From: Bemisia tabaci
Lineage: Eukaryota > Arthropoda > Insecta > Hemiptera > Aleyrodidae
Length of the DNA stretch: 64,000 nucleotides
Reading direction: 5' to 3'
Assembly: GCF_918797505.1 (NCBI RefSeq)
Contig: NC_092794.1
Location: 79,583,345 to 79,647,344, forward strand
Both the position numbers and the translations under genes were made by a program. Under the pieces are notes generated by a model. That model was not told the DNA's origin. It ran no database searches and saw only the letters and a program-made list of their open reading frames with translations. Below, in pieces: positions 48,310 through 60,815 of this stretch (positions within the stretch are counted from its first letter, which is position 1; every line of letters starts with the position of its first letter).

Positions 48310-49092
48310 CAGGGTGTCCCAAAAGTCCCTTCCACCCCCTCTAAAATTTTATCTAATTGATATTTTGAAACGAAACTTTGGGGATGTTCATCGATCAATG
48401 TTAGCTACTTTTGGGGCCCCCCGTGGGGAGGGGCTGCGGACCCCAACTTTTTCTTTCAAATAGTCAAAAAATTTAAACGGTCAAATTTAATCACCTTAAA
48501 TTTTGTTTTTTTAAACTTTTCCCGAAATTTGGGGATTTGCCAACGTAATGTTGAACTGATTTTGACCTTACTGAACTAATGTGGAGGCAAATCTGGGGGA
48601 AATTGGCTTATCTCGCGGGAAAATTTAATGACCTTTGAATTGACGTATTTGGGGATGCGAAACCCCCCTTATAATTAGTTTGAAGTAATTTCTGTGATTT
48701 TCACTTAAAAGTGCTTACAATTTGGTAAATTTTCCCGTTTTATTTTTTTCATTACGATAATTTGAACCGGAGTTATGATTTTTTGAAAATAGGTCAAATT
48801 TGACCTTTGACCTATCATAACTCGGTCAAAAATTAAGATATTGATCTGCGGTTTGCGCCAAAATTCTTAGTTTTTTATGCTCTTTCGAATGAGGTATCAC
48901 AAGATAGGGGTTGCTATTTGAAAAAAAAAAGTTGGGGTCCGCAGCCCCTCCCCACGGGGGGGGGGGGGCCAAAAATTTTGGGGGGCCCCAAAAGTAGCTA
49001 ACATTGATCGATGAACATCCCCAAAATTTCGTTTCAAAATATCAATTAGATAAAATTTTAGAGGGGGTGGAAGGGACTTTTGGGACACCCTG
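48310..49092. mobile_element. CAGGGTG foldback, asymmetric, TA target
   Basis: The 783 bp element has ends CAGGGTGTCCCAAAAGTCCC and its inverse, with TA at 48308-48309 and 49093-49094. The inverted arms are only ~160 bp. The middle (about 48480-48935) matches the right half of IR6 (37620-38080). It looks like a deletion derivative in which most of the left arm was lost, or a chimera. Confidence 0.88.
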
Positions 49093-49094
49093 TA

Positions 49095-50236
49095 TAAATA
49101 AATTTTTCTTCTTCTTATGTTAAAAGTCGCATTCTTGGCCGTTAAACTCTATTAAAAGAGAACATTCTTTTGTGAGGGATATAGCTTGGCTTGGCGCACA
49201 CTTTTATTGGTAAATGAAATACCTCTCACTAGAAATACCTACTTTTTATTAGGAAAGAACAAAACAAATAATTTCAACTCGATTTAATTTGAATGGACTT
49301 TCCACTTAGTGCTCTCACTGTTATTTAATCGAAACTTTTAAAGGCTGAATGTAAGTATGTCAAACAGTTGAGATAGAAGTAGTAAAAATTTCAGAATTAA
49401 TGTTGAAACTTCAAGAGAAAGGGATAATTTATGCCGCAAAAGAAGTTCATTCTAATTAGCCTACACTATGACAGATGAATGCTAATCCATCAGTTTTAAT
49501 AACATTATGTACCCTATTTTGGTGACTGAAGTTTAAACCAACCAAAACATTAACCTTTATTGATCGCAAACTCAATCACCACCTTTTAATTTTTAGATGA
49601 TCCAACAAGTAGTTCCAGTTCTGCTGATTGAAAATATTATTTTTAGATTCTCCGTCTCCAGCCAAATGTCTAATTAGCTTCACATCATTCCAAAAACCAC
49701 CTGATATAAAATGCAAAAACCCCTAAAAACCTCAGATTTAGAGGGGTAAAGAATCCGGCCAAAGTCTTAAACTTAGTGAACCAAATTGTCTTGCTACTTC
49801 TAAAAGAAAATGAAAAATTATACTTTACTGTAAATCGAATTTAGACCCCTTCATTTGAGTTGTTGCTACTTCGCAATACAGTTTTTGTGTGCAGTTTGTA
49901 CATGCAAGTGCTATTATTTCTAAAAGTAAGGCATGGTGACCCCGACGTGATTTAATAAATTGTTCAATTAATTCTTAGTGACTAAGATTAAGATTTGAGC
50001 ATATTTAATGGCCTATAAGGCCTTCCATGGCCACTCAAGACGCGCGTCTATTTTTTTTTTATATATAGCTCGCAGGTGTATCTGCCCCTTCAGTGAAAAT
50101 TAAATCATATGGTTTCATTACATTGTTGCCAAGTTAAGAGAAGGCTTATTAAAAATGAAAGCCAGAAACAAAAATGCCATGGCAAAAACAGTCATAGACG
50201 TTTTTAGAGATGACGTTACATTTCGAGATGTATCGC
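49095..50236. other. 1.1 kb without recognised feature
   Basis: AT-rich. No gene or repeat seen. Confidence 0.3.
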
Positions 50237-51722
50237 GATTTCAGGCCTGGTGCCTTAATCGGGATTCGGTCGGTTACATGGGATTTCCCGTGAGGAACTG
50301 AAAGTCAATTTTCAAACGCTGACTTCGGGTAATTTTAGACAGTTTCTGCCGGAGTTTTTTGCGATTATGAGTTCTATATATCCTCAACTGTACGTTTCTA
50401 TCTGGTAAATCCCGAATATCGCATCGGATAAACCAGATTGCATTTTGCAAAAAGGAACCGCTAGCATTGCAATGATGCTAAGATTGTGCAACTTCATCTT
50501 TTGCAATAAAATTGCGGAAATCGTGAAAAACTATGAAATTTAGATGATAAATTTGTCTTAAATTTACAGTTTTTTGCGAGTAAAATAGAAACTATTAATG
50601 GATAATCGGGTTTTTCCTCCAAGACAAAAGAAGTAGCACAATCTTAGCAACATTGCAATGCTAGTGGTTCCTTTTTGCAAAATGCAATCCAATTAGTCAT
50701 CGTCAATGTATCGAAGCAAGGCCCGAAAGTGAGGTTATGTTACCCCTTAGTTCACATTCTAATTCTGGACTCTGTTCCATCACTAGGTAATTTGTGAAAA
50801 AAACAATTCTGTGCGTCTCTTACGTTAGTTTTTCTCTTAGATTCTACCTATAATGACAAAACCAAAACATCCGCGACTAATTAGTTGAATATTGGACACC
50901 AATGTTTGTTTTCTCCCTCCCAGAGTTTTGCGCTTCATTCTTTCCAGCCATACACCACTCAGTTTTGTTTCATAAAATCCATAATTTTTCCCTCTAAATA
51001 TTCCAATTCATAGGTAGTATTGTTTAAATCAATCTCGGTTGATACCTTTAGAGGAGAGCTGACACTAGCATTCAATAACGCTGTGGAGAACTTGTCTCCG
51101 TTTGATCCTATCGATGTTGATAAGGTTTAGAAGGTATTTCATCGATAACATTAGACTTCCCGAATACTGACATTGACAGGCACTTATTGGCATAAGCTCA
51201 GTAAAGTTAAATTAAGGTAATAGGCATTCATTAGAATCTTTTTATAACATCTAGAGAAATGTAAGTATCCATAGCGGTGAGCAGGTTGTCCAACTACAGT
51301 TTTACTTATCCCCACGTGATGTCCACACACAAGTATGCTGTCGCAATAATACAACCTAGAGAATTAAATAATGCTCATGATCTCAGTAACGTATTTTCAA
51401 TCTACCAATGCTTCGTTCTTTTTCATAAAAACGAAGAAGAAGTATTCTTCCGAGTCCCAGAGAAGATTGTAAACAGAGGGGTGACATAACCTCACTTTTG
51501 GGACTTGCTTTGATACATTGAGTATGACTAATTTATCCGATGCTATATTGGGGATTTACCAGATAGAAACGTACATTTGAGGATATATAGAACTCATAAT
51601 CGCAAGAAAATCCAGCAGAAACTGTCTGAAACTACCAAAAATCAGCGTTTGAAAATTGACTTTCCGTTCCTTGTGGAAAATCCCATGTAAATCGAACCGA
51701 CCAAATCTCCGTTAGGGCACGG
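50237..51722. mobile_element. Foldback with a nested MITE in its left arm
   Basis: Left arm 50237-50755 (including the MITE) and right arm 51460-51722. The arms share GGGATTTCCC-like outer sequence, GTACGTTTCTATCTGGTAAA and GTGAGGTTATGT. Target duplication was not identified. The spacer 50760-51460 holds no recognisable gene. Confidence 0.65.
50432..50691. mobile_element. MITE with ATTGCATTTTGCAAAAAGG ends
   Basis: About 258 bp with ~55 bp inverted ends: ATTGCATTTTGCAAAAAGGA on the left, followed by CTAGCATTGCAATG, and the inverse on the right. The opposite arm of the outer foldback lacks it and reads GCATCGGATAAATTAGTCAT in reverse complement, giving an empty site. AA at both junctions would be the duplication. 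Confidence 0.8.
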
Positions 51723-53310
51723 GTTACAGGACAGGATGCACGGTATTCTATTCTACATGTGACGTACCGAAGCTGGTTCGCAGGCAACTAAACCGTTTAA
51801 AATAGGGTCAGATGTGTGGAACGTTGGCGTCATTTCATTGGCTGAATACGATTTGATGAAAATCAGACAATTGCGGGTAGTATCACTTTCCGAGTGCTTC
51901 CCGAGAACAATTCAGAAAAATTAAGTAACTGCTCCATACATGAAAGGGCCAGCGGCCGGCCTCTCTGCTATACTAGTTATAGTAGGCGACGGGCAACACT
52001 ATCTTTGCAGTGATTGGTGCATGAGTATTGCGGATTTTAATCCAAATCGTCTCGGCTCAGTTGCGAGAGGGCGTAAAATCGAAGAAAACCAGAGGATGGG
52101 GTGTTGACTCAAAATAAAGTTGTTAGGGTCAATTCAACGTAAGTTTTCAAACTTTCGAATGTTTTGGAAAAAGGCTGAACTGTTTTGACTTTCCTTAGAC
52201 AATAGAAGGATTTTGAATTTTTTATGATTTGTTACAAAGCCCAGAAGCTTCTCTAACGATTTGTGTTGACGAAACTCAAAAAATTCATATAACGCGAGAT
52301 TGCACTTAGTTTCTTTTGCCTTTATTAAGACATGTGTTAAGAAAAAGTTTGATCACGGTGAAGGAAACTCAAATTAATTGCCAAGTTTCTAAAATCAATA
52401 ATCCGAGATGTGTATTTGGCCTTGAAAAATATCAATTAGTTCGCTACTTTGTAATCGGCGATTGTTCGACGGGGACTCCGATTTTGGAGTCAAATTTTCA
52501 ACATTAAAAAGTTCAAGATGGCTAATGTGAACTAAAATGCTACTTCGCCGCCTATTTAACAGATTCGGTGCGCATACATGTACAAAGAAAGAAAGCAGTG
52601 CAAATTATCAGGTTTTCAATGTGTAGAACATCCATGAACTAAGTTAGCCAACAGTTTTTTGTGGAGGTTGGTGGCCTCGAGTACCAAATTGCATCAAAGT
52701 TGATTGGATTGGCGCTAATATGGCGTCTAAGATCCCATCCAACCGCTTGGATTTTTTATTTTCTCAGGTTTTACTTAGATCCACGCACAATGAGTTGAAG
52801 TACTTTTGGAGAAGACCTGCCGTCTTGATTCTCATATTTCCTTTCACTGCTTAAGTTATGACAGCTGATCTTCTGTTGCACTCTTAAAGTTCAGGGTTGC
52901 CACTCTTTGGAAATTTCCATTTTCCCTGAATTTTCCCAGTGTTGGCAAATAATTTAACGCTGAGGCATAATGCAAGAAAGGTGCATCGCCCTTGGTGGGT
53001 TGAATCGAAAATGACTGCACTGAGATTTATTTGATTAAATGCGTTTCTGCCCTGTCTCCTACTTTCCAGGTTTTTCAAGCGCCTTTCTTTTGGGATGAAA
53101 TTTTTTTTTGGAAAATGTATATTACTTTAAGTATGATGGTTTTGTCATGGATGATTGAAACCCGTTAAAAACGAAAAATTGAAAATCTGTCGCTTATCTC
53201 CATTATGCATAACTTTCAGCATTTGAGTTGATGACTGAGGCTGTTGATGCGTGATCAGATGACTAAAAAAACCTCCTTGGTAACACCAATGGAGGCTATA
53301 ACTAACTTAC
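51723..53310. other. 1.6 kb without recognised feature
   Basis: Short ORFs only. No repeat family from elsewhere in the window was noticed. Confidence 0.3.
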
Positions 53311-53573
53311 TTTTGAGAGACGTCACACCAAATGATACTAGCTGGAGCCGGTTGACTTGTAGGCTTTCCGTACCTAGCATGGGTGAAAACGATACTTGAA
53401 CGCATGATAAGAGGTATATGTATATCTGCTGCATTGAACCGCTTCACCAGAGCTCTGAGAATGGATTCCTCACAAAATGGTCCTCCTCCACCGATGACGA
53501 TGGTCTTCAAGAAAATAGGGTGCTCAAGCAGATGTGACAGCAAAGCTCCCTTCAACAGCATAGCACAACGCAT
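53311..53573 (-). CDS. Possible internal exon of an unidentified gene
   Basis: The minus-strand frame reads LLKGALLSHLLEHPIFLK, TIVIGGGGPFCEESILRALV and KRFNAADIHIPLIM. It runs directly into a consensus donor GTAAGT at 53310. A stop lies just upstream of the first ATG, and the acceptor is weak (TTGAAG near 53545), so the 5' edge is uncertain. The glycine-rich IVIGGGG turn recalls nucleotide-binding folds but no family is recognised. Confidence 0.35.
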
Positions 53574-53689
53574 AATAAAATATCATACATTGATAAAACA
53601 CTGTCAGTGAGTACTATTTAACTCAGTCATTTCTTCAATGCCTTCTCATACACTAGTTGCATCATTATGGCGGTTAAATAAAGAAAAAT

Positions 53690-54262
53690 AATTGTTTTGA
53701 CAATATATAATTGTAAAGATCTCTTCTGCAGAAACAATCTAATGACAGTCCCCTCGCTATATATCTATGAAACTATCAAATTTGCTTTCTCCTACAACTT
53801 TGTAAATCAGGAGGATTTAACACCTAAACATTCATATAATAGCAGGCACTATAATATAAGTAATCTTAGAATAAGACTTACCAAATCAGAAAGCAATGTA
53901 AATTTCTCTGATATACAGCTCTTTAATGCCCTACTGCTTTCACTAAAACTATCATTTAAAAATGACCATCCAAATGTATTCCTTAAACTTCTTAAAAAAT
54001 TCTGCCTAAAAAAAGCGTTCTACCACATAAATGAGTTTCTAGGTGATAGCTAAATACAGAGATGTCTGAGTTAAGATTGTTTCTGAAGAATTTCTGTATA
54101 TAACTGTTAAATACTCAACAGTTGAAAACTAACCTATTATTGTTGTAAATTTTATTGTACATGTGTTTAAATTAAGTGTTTTGAGGACAACACCTAACAC
54201 GTACCATAAGCAGTTTCAACAGCTTTTGTATGTACTTAATTGAAAAAATAAAATAAATAAAA
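53690..54262 (+). pseudogene. 5'-truncated LINE tail (RT C-terminal domain)
   Basis: The frame to TAA near 54053 has the insect non-LTR post-RT pattern: NLMTVPSLYIYETIKFAF, HSYNSRHYNISNLRIRLTKS, QLFNALLLSLKLSF and KAFYHINEFL. A ~190 bp 3' UTR follows, ending in an AAATAAAATAAATAAAAAT tail at 54243-54262. The reverse transcriptase catalytic part is missing. Confidence 0.75.
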
Positions 54263-55910
54263 ATAATAAAATAAATGGGCACATACCTACATTCTCAGGA
54301 TTTGGGAACATCCCTAGTAGCCAAAATAGTGCCATAGAATAGGTATCGTACAGATACCCTATTTTATAGGTGTTTAATGGATATTTTATGGGGTATAAAA
54401 TATACATATTTAGATCCATCTATTTTATAGGTATTTTACATGATTTTTTGTAGGTGTATCTCATCAGCATATTTTCTACCTATTAATAAGTATCAAATCA
54501 ATTTCATTTTTTAAGTTTCATGGAAATGGAAATTTTCATCTCTGCATCCTCGTTTCGTGTTCGTGATAATGATAATGGTACCACGGTGGTTACTTGATCG
54601 AACATCTACGTCCTCACACCGGTTGTACTTTTCTACGTCATCAAGATGGCCGCTACATCTGTAACCTGTAACGGTCTCTGCTCCGCCTTTGCACGAATAT
54701 GAATACGACGAAGACCAAGCCGACGCTGCCTAGATGTTTCAAAGTTTTCAAGTTATTTTATATTTATTTCAATAAATACTTCATTACTATCAGCTCCGTG
54801 GCAGGAATTTGTTCATTGCTTAATTTATTCATCTTATCTGTTTGCCGGAGTAAGTAGCTAATTTTACTTTTTTGTCGTACCTTTTTTCATGCCAACCTCA
54901 CGTTTCCTGTAGGTGACATAGGATGTAATTCTACCTGTTCTTTGCGAGTATATATCTGGGTGCCTCATGCGAGTAAAATATTCCTCTAGACGATGGCCCC
55001 AACTATCTCTTATGAATCTTGTTCGACAAGAATCAAGCATCAAAATACATTTCTGAGACCAGCGCTACTAACCCATTATTTGCAGTGGGGCTTAATCGTT
55101 CATGTGGATCCCGATTCTAGGTTAGGTCCTTCAAATACTTCAAAAACTTTTTAATAATTGGGTATTGAAATTATAAGAAGTTATGCATGCATGTACTACC
55201 ATGTGCCATTTCTTACTGCAGTTACAAAGTTGAGTGGAGAGGCTACGTCAAATAAGTGTACGCACTCCTTTGCTGGGACGGAAGATAATCTTTCATCAAT
55301 TTAGCATTGAAAAAAAGGGCAAAAGTGAGATGGTGAATCCGCTGTTGCACTCTGAAGGTGCTAATCTTATTTGGAGCGGACTCTTATCACAAATAGAAAC
55401 TTCCTAACTATTGCAGGCGAGTGCTCCAGTAAGTCTGTAGGAACATCCATGAACATCTTCACACCACCTGCATTTTCCTTGTGTCTTCAAAAGAATGAAG
55501 TATACTTAAAGTTTGGTTGCATCTACTTCATCTCTTGTAGGACATATGAAAGTTGTCTGATTTTAAAATATCTAGAATCACTAGAGCTTCAACACGAATG
55601 AACTGTTCTGTGTATCAGAAACTCAATGTATCCCAGCAACATTGGATGGTGGGTCCCTGAGTTTTAAATTTTATCGACTGGTGGACTGTGTTTCATTCAG
55701 TGGCTCAGACCGGTAAGTAGTAAAGTGGTCAATTTTTAAGTTTTTCTTAGCCCTCCCTCCAGAAGGAAGAGTCCAACTCTCACTTTGAATTCGTTCTGTT
55801 ATCAAATGGTGGATGATTTATTGTAATGTATCTTAAGGTATGTCTCTATTGACGGTCATTAATTGTAGGTAGATTAATTGGATGATCTGTCTCTTGCTTG
55901 GTATTTTTGC
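54263..55910. other. Unassigned spacer
   Basis: Contains a TATTTTATAGGT-rich patch at 54340-54440. AAGATGGCCGC at 54645-54655 could be a start codon context or a YY1-like site. No exon is supported. Confidence 0.3.
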
Positions 55911-55913
55911 AGA

Positions 55914-56052
55914 TCGACACTTCCAGGAACTTGCCATATCAGATGTACATTGCTGCTTAGTGCCATTCGCTCTGTGCCTCTCGACATTCCCTGTCATGTG
56001 TTGAAGGAACTCCGGGTAGAGAATCGACGGCTACCTTCATATCATCAATGAT
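55914..56052 (+). CDS. Possible short terminal exon
   Basis: A good acceptor (TTGGTATTTTTGCAG) precedes an open stretch of about 45 codons reading TLPGTCHIRCTLLLSAIRSV and ELRVENRRLPSYHQ to TGA. No family is recognised and no partner exon is established. Chance remains likely. Confidence 0.22.
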
Positions 56053-56350
56053 CAGAGTAAGTCGTTAAATTATTTAAGCTTCATTTTTATCGGTGTTGAG
56101 GGATGATGTCGCATGTTTTGAAAGGTGCATTTTTCTTCTCTAAAAATAAACTAAAAAATGGCATTGTGTCAGTGCTTTGCCACCTGATAAAGGCATGATA
56201 AAGCAGCGATAAGACATGGCCGACCAATCTTGCTCCCCCTTCTTACCTATGTCATGTACGTCTACCCGACAAACACAAAATATCAACAATCAGGCTGCTG
56301 TTTTGATCAGCTATTAAATCATGGTGCTAATTTTTCTCTTACGTTACAGA

Positions 56351-56475
56351 GTGCTTTAGATTTTTCTACAATGCACCCATATGGTTTCAAGTGTTCCTCG
56401 GTACTTATACCAGTTCTACTTGTTCGGATTCATTGTTGCAAAGTGGATTTTCTTGACCCAATGGATTACAAGCAA
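56351..56475 (+). CDS. Possible internal exon
   Basis: Bounded by an acceptor (TTTTTCTCTTACGTTACAG) and a donor (GTTG then GTGAGT). One frame is open throughout (SALDFSTMHPYGFK and VDFLDPMDYKQV). A second frame gives a hydrophobic YLYQFYLFGFIVAKWIF but has a stop at the acceptor. Family unknown. Confidence 0.25.
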
Positions 56476-57930
56476 GTTGGTGAGTGTTTTTTGTTCATTT
56501 TCTAAACTTCAACTGAGAATGTTTGCATGGTTCAAATATCACGTGCCTCTATGGGGACGCTTCATTTCCAAAAATAGTTCCAAAAATTCACTACAGAGCA
56601 AGAAATAATTTTGGAGAGCTCAATTTTTTCTGAAACTGTAGGTAATTGAGTTTACTTTTCGAATAAACTACAGTTTTGAATGTCAAAGTAATTTGAATGT
56701 GAGTAAAATTGAAAGAAATTAAAAAATGAGAATTATTGACCGGCATTTTCTGTGTTTACATCCTTACAAAGACCCGGATTCGTAAGTATTATACAATGGT
56801 TCCTTACATAGCTATTGTAGGTAAGAAGAGTTGCGGCTACCTGAAATGAAGGGGAATAATTAGCAAAAAATTAAAGAAAGTTTAATGATGTATGAGAGTG
56901 GAATTTATTGCCTAAAATGCAAAACGAAAATGAAAGTGAGATGAGGAGATGGTAAAAAATCTTGACTTCAAAAGATATCAAATATTTTGAGGTTTGAGAC
57001 TGAAAAAAGAACTGCTTGTTTTATCCCTCGCCATCTTCTCGCATCAGGAATCAAATCCAATTATCTTTCCTTGTATTAGTGACCCAGGCAACTAAACTAG
57101 CTTCACAGGTAACCTGGTTGCGTCCGAGACTAACTGAAGGGGACTCTCAGCAGAATTAATTCCCCGTCTGCTCGTTCTAGTTCTGGGGCGTACCTGTACT
57201 TAAAAAATCTTGACCTCAAATGATATCAGACATTTTGAGGTTTGAAATTGAAAACAGAGTTTGAAAGAGCTGCTTTTCTTTTCTCCTTTTGTAATTTTCA
57301 AGAGATTACTATCCCCCCCCCCCTCTCCTTTTTTAATTTTTTGTTGGATACATACCTACTAATTTTGTGAAAAGATCTCATAGGCTTGACGGAATTTTTA
57401 CCCTTTTTGAGGGTTTTTTGTAGTTAAAGAGTTACATGTAAGAGAATGACACGGACACAATATAAAGGCAATAATGCATTTTTCTTGCGTTATCGATGCT
57501 TAGAATCTGCCTCAAAAAAAGTTTGGGGCGGAACGGGCCACAAAAAATAAGACAGTATTTTTGACCATCCGATGGACAAATTGCATGGAAAATACCACTA
57601 TTTTCAATTTTTTACAAATAGTTCTTAATTAATTGGCAAGCACGTGAAAATTGGGACTTAAAATTTTAGACTCTTTTCATGGTAGATAAGGAGGGTGCAA
57701 GAATTATTTCATCAAGGGATATTTTCGTAGCTCCGAGGAGAGCCTAGCAGGGTCAAAGGATAAAGTTCTTATCTATTATTTTAAAGGCAAATTTCACATA
57801 TTTTTTTTTTCTTGGGGGGGGGGGGGAACTGAAAAATTGGGCCTCCAATTTTCAGAGAACATATTATAGTAGATTAAAAAGGTGATAATCGTCTAAAGAT
57901 CGATAGCAGGCATTTGAGGCGCCTCATGAG
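56476..57930. other. Unassigned spacer
   Basis: AT-rich with short C- and G-runs near 57314 and 57816. No gene seen. Confidence 0.3.
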
Positions 57931-57939
57931 GTTATGCCG

Positions 57940-58440
57940 TACAGCATCGGCTCGTAGCTTCAGCATTAATGCCGTATGCCCAGGTAGCGGCCGTGCGGGC
58001 ATGCGGCGTCGCGCCTAATGCGCGCAACCTGCCGGCGCCGGCTTCGGGCATCGAAGCCCTATGCCGACGTGCCGTCCGAGCCAGCATTGAGCGCTGATGC
58101 TAGGTTTGATGCTGGCTTAGGGACCAACATAGGTTTCAACTTTTGAAGCCGGACCCACGGCTCGCGGCCCGCATATTCCCAAACCCCGCGTGAAATGTGA
58201 AAAATGTAGCCTTTCCTCAAAATCCTTAGCGGCTGCCGTCTGAGCCCGGCCTTGTATTTGGTCGGCACGGGGCTCTTCAGCAAATGACCTTGAGCACTTC
58301 GGCCACGCTTTCTCCGTTCTTCCGTCTCGCCGCCTGATTGTCTGCAACCCTCAGGAATGAATGGGGGTGACTTCGCGGTGGACTCTTTTTGTTTTCCTTC
58401 CTCCTCAAAACAAGCCCTTCGCAGAGTTGTCACATGTTCA
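57940..58440. repeat. GC-rich island, probably an unclassified repeat
   Basis: About 500 bp of markedly higher GC than its surroundings, with internal near-repeats such as ATGCCGTATGCC, CATCGAAGCCCTATGCC and GCATTGAGCGCTGATGC. Minus-strand ORFs (58059-58433 and 58117-58347) overlap in different frames and are probably products of the composition. It could be a promoter/CpG island or the head of a SINE or LINE. Confidence 0.4.
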
Positions 58441-58716
58441 GTGCATTGCTAAATGCACCATTGACTTGTTCACGAAACCCCTGTCTCTTCCAAAATGGAT
58501 TTCAAATACCAAAAAACATCAATGACATTGATGCAGTCGGCGTGTTTCCTTCTAATTTTTCCGTGTCCCAGGGATGTTTGTGTCGAACAGCACAGATTTA
58601 CTCGGGGTATTCGTCCATTTACCGATAAGGACAACCGAAACGGGCAAAATGCGCTTCACGAGGTTCTTGCGGAAATTTTCGGGGAAAGCAATTATGGATA
58701 CATTTATTTTTCATAT

Positions 58717-60716
58717 AAAGAGCCTCTCCAAAAAGTGGTGTTTTTTAGCCCCTTTTTGTATACCCGAGTTGATCAATCGGACAGTGCTCAAATGAAGCCT
58801 ATGTTAAGGCAAACTTCCATGCAAAGTACCAACTTGAAGTGACCCCTCGTTTAGGCTGCACAGCGTTGCCAATTTTCCATTTTCATGTGCTACAATCAAG
58901 GAATTCTGGACTATTAGTCCGGTGCATAAGTAGACTAGTACACCCGAATCGGTCGACGGGACAAGGCTTAAATGAAAGCTTATGGTAAGGCAAACTTCCA
59001 GGAAAAGTTTCGATCTTGAAGTGAAACCTCGTTTAGGCTATACTGCGATGCCAATTTCCATTTTTAGGTGCAAAAATTAAGGAATACTGGATCATCATGC
59101 TTCAACAGACTAGTACACCCGAGTTGGTCAACGGGACAAGGCTCAAACGAAAGCTTATGCTAAGGCGAACTTCCAGGAAAAGTTTCAACTTGAAGTGAAA
59201 CCTCGTTTAGGCTATACAGCGTTGCCAATTTTCCATTTTTATGTGCTAAAATCAAGGCATTTGGGACTGATAGTCCAGTGCATCATAATTAAACAGACTA
59301 GTGCATCGATCTACGAGCTGAATACTACCCTGAGATCGAATAGGAGCACAACTAAAGGCCATCGTGAACTTTTCGAAGCAGTGTTGCGAAATTAATTATT
59401 AAATTTTTTAACATAAAATTAGGGTATTTTCGAGATTTTTGGCGAAAAACGTACCTTTATGGGCTATAACTTTGATGAGTTTAGGCTAAACCTTACGACT
59501 CGATAGTAAATGATCGCTACAGACGGAGAAAATTGAATTCCGAACGCAATGTTGCGTTCCGTGTGCGTTGGTTTCTCCGTCTGTAGCGTTCATTTACTAT
59601 CGAGTCGTAAGGTTTAGCCTAAACTCATCAAAGTTATAGCCCATAAAGGTACGTTTTTCGCCAAAAATCTCGAAAATACCCTAATTTTATGTTAAAAAAT
59701 TTAATAATTAATTTCGCAACACTGCTTCGAAAAGTTCACGATGGCCTTTAGTTGTGCTCCTATTCGATCTCAGGGTATTCAGCTCGTAGATCGATGCACT
59801 AGTCTGTTTAATTATGATGCACTGGACTATTAGTCCCAAATGCCTCGATTTTAGCACATAAAAATGGAAAATTGGCAACGCTGTACGGCCTAAACGAGGT
59901 TTTACTTCAAGTTTATCTTTTCCTGGAAGTTTGCCTTACCATAAGCTTTCGTTTGAGTCTTGTCCCGTTGACCAACTCGGGTGTAATAGTCTGTTGAACC
60001 ATGGTGATCCAGAATTCCTCAATTTTCGCACATAAAATGGAAAATTGGCAACGCTGTACAGCCTAAACGAGGTTTCACTTCAAGTTGAAACTTTTCCTGG
60101 AAGTTCGCCTTAGCATAAGCTTTCGTTTGAGCCTTGTCCCGTTGACCAACTCGGGTGTACTAGTCTGTTGAAGCATGATGATCCAGTATTCCTTAATTTT
60201 TGCACCTAAAAATGGAAATTGGCATCGCAGAATAGCCTAAATGAGGTTTCACTTCAAGATCGAAATTTTTCCTGGAAGTTTGCCTTACCATAAGCTTTTA
60301 TTTAAGCCTTGTCCCGTCGACCAATTCGGGTGTACTAGTCTGTTGAACCATGATGATCCAGAATTCCTCGATATTACCTCATGAAAATGGAAAATTGGCA
60401 ACGCTGTACAGCCTAAACGAGGTTTCAATTCAAGTTGAAACTTTGCATGGAAGTTTGCCTTACTATAAGCTTTCGTTTGAGCCTTGTCCTGTTGACCAAC
60501 TCGGGTGTACTAGTCTGTTGAACCATGATGATTCAGTATTCGTTGAGTATACCGCAAAAAATGGAAAATTGGCAGCGCTGTACAGCCTAAACGAGGGGTC
60601 ACTTCAAGTTGGTACTTTGCATGGAAGTTTGCCTTACCATAGGCTTTCATTTGAGCATCGTCCGGTTGATCAACTCGGGTATATAAAAAAAGGGGCTAAA
60701 CTTGGCGAGGCTCTTT
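58717..60716. mobile_element. FB-like foldback with tandem-unit arms
   Basis: The ends are AAAGAGCCTC and its inverse. The arms are built of ~175-180 bp units: three in the left arm (58762, 58942, 59116) and five in the right arm (59977, 60151, 60326, 60501, 60675), in opposite orientation. The centre near 59530-59590 is a hairpin around CTACAGACGGAGAAA and its inverse. No target duplication was found. ORFs here are repeat translations. Confidence 0.85.
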
Positions 60717-60815
60717 CTATTCCTCTTTAATGGGGTTTTAATAGCTCTCTTATTGGTTCGGGTGAGATACCAAGTGCATACCTATTTATCTTCGCAAATG
60801 CAGAACTTTCATTTA

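Noticed and set aside
54645..54705. ATG in AAGATGGCCGC as a gene start
   Set aside because: The frame closes after 18 codons and no donor is convincing; the motif is common in this window.
58059..58433. 124-codon minus-strand ORF in the GC-rich island
   Set aside because: A second overlapping frame is also open. GC-rich composition lowers stop frequency, and no family is recognised.
60350..60730. 126-codon ORF with internal repeats
   Set aside because: Translation of the tandem units in a foldback arm.
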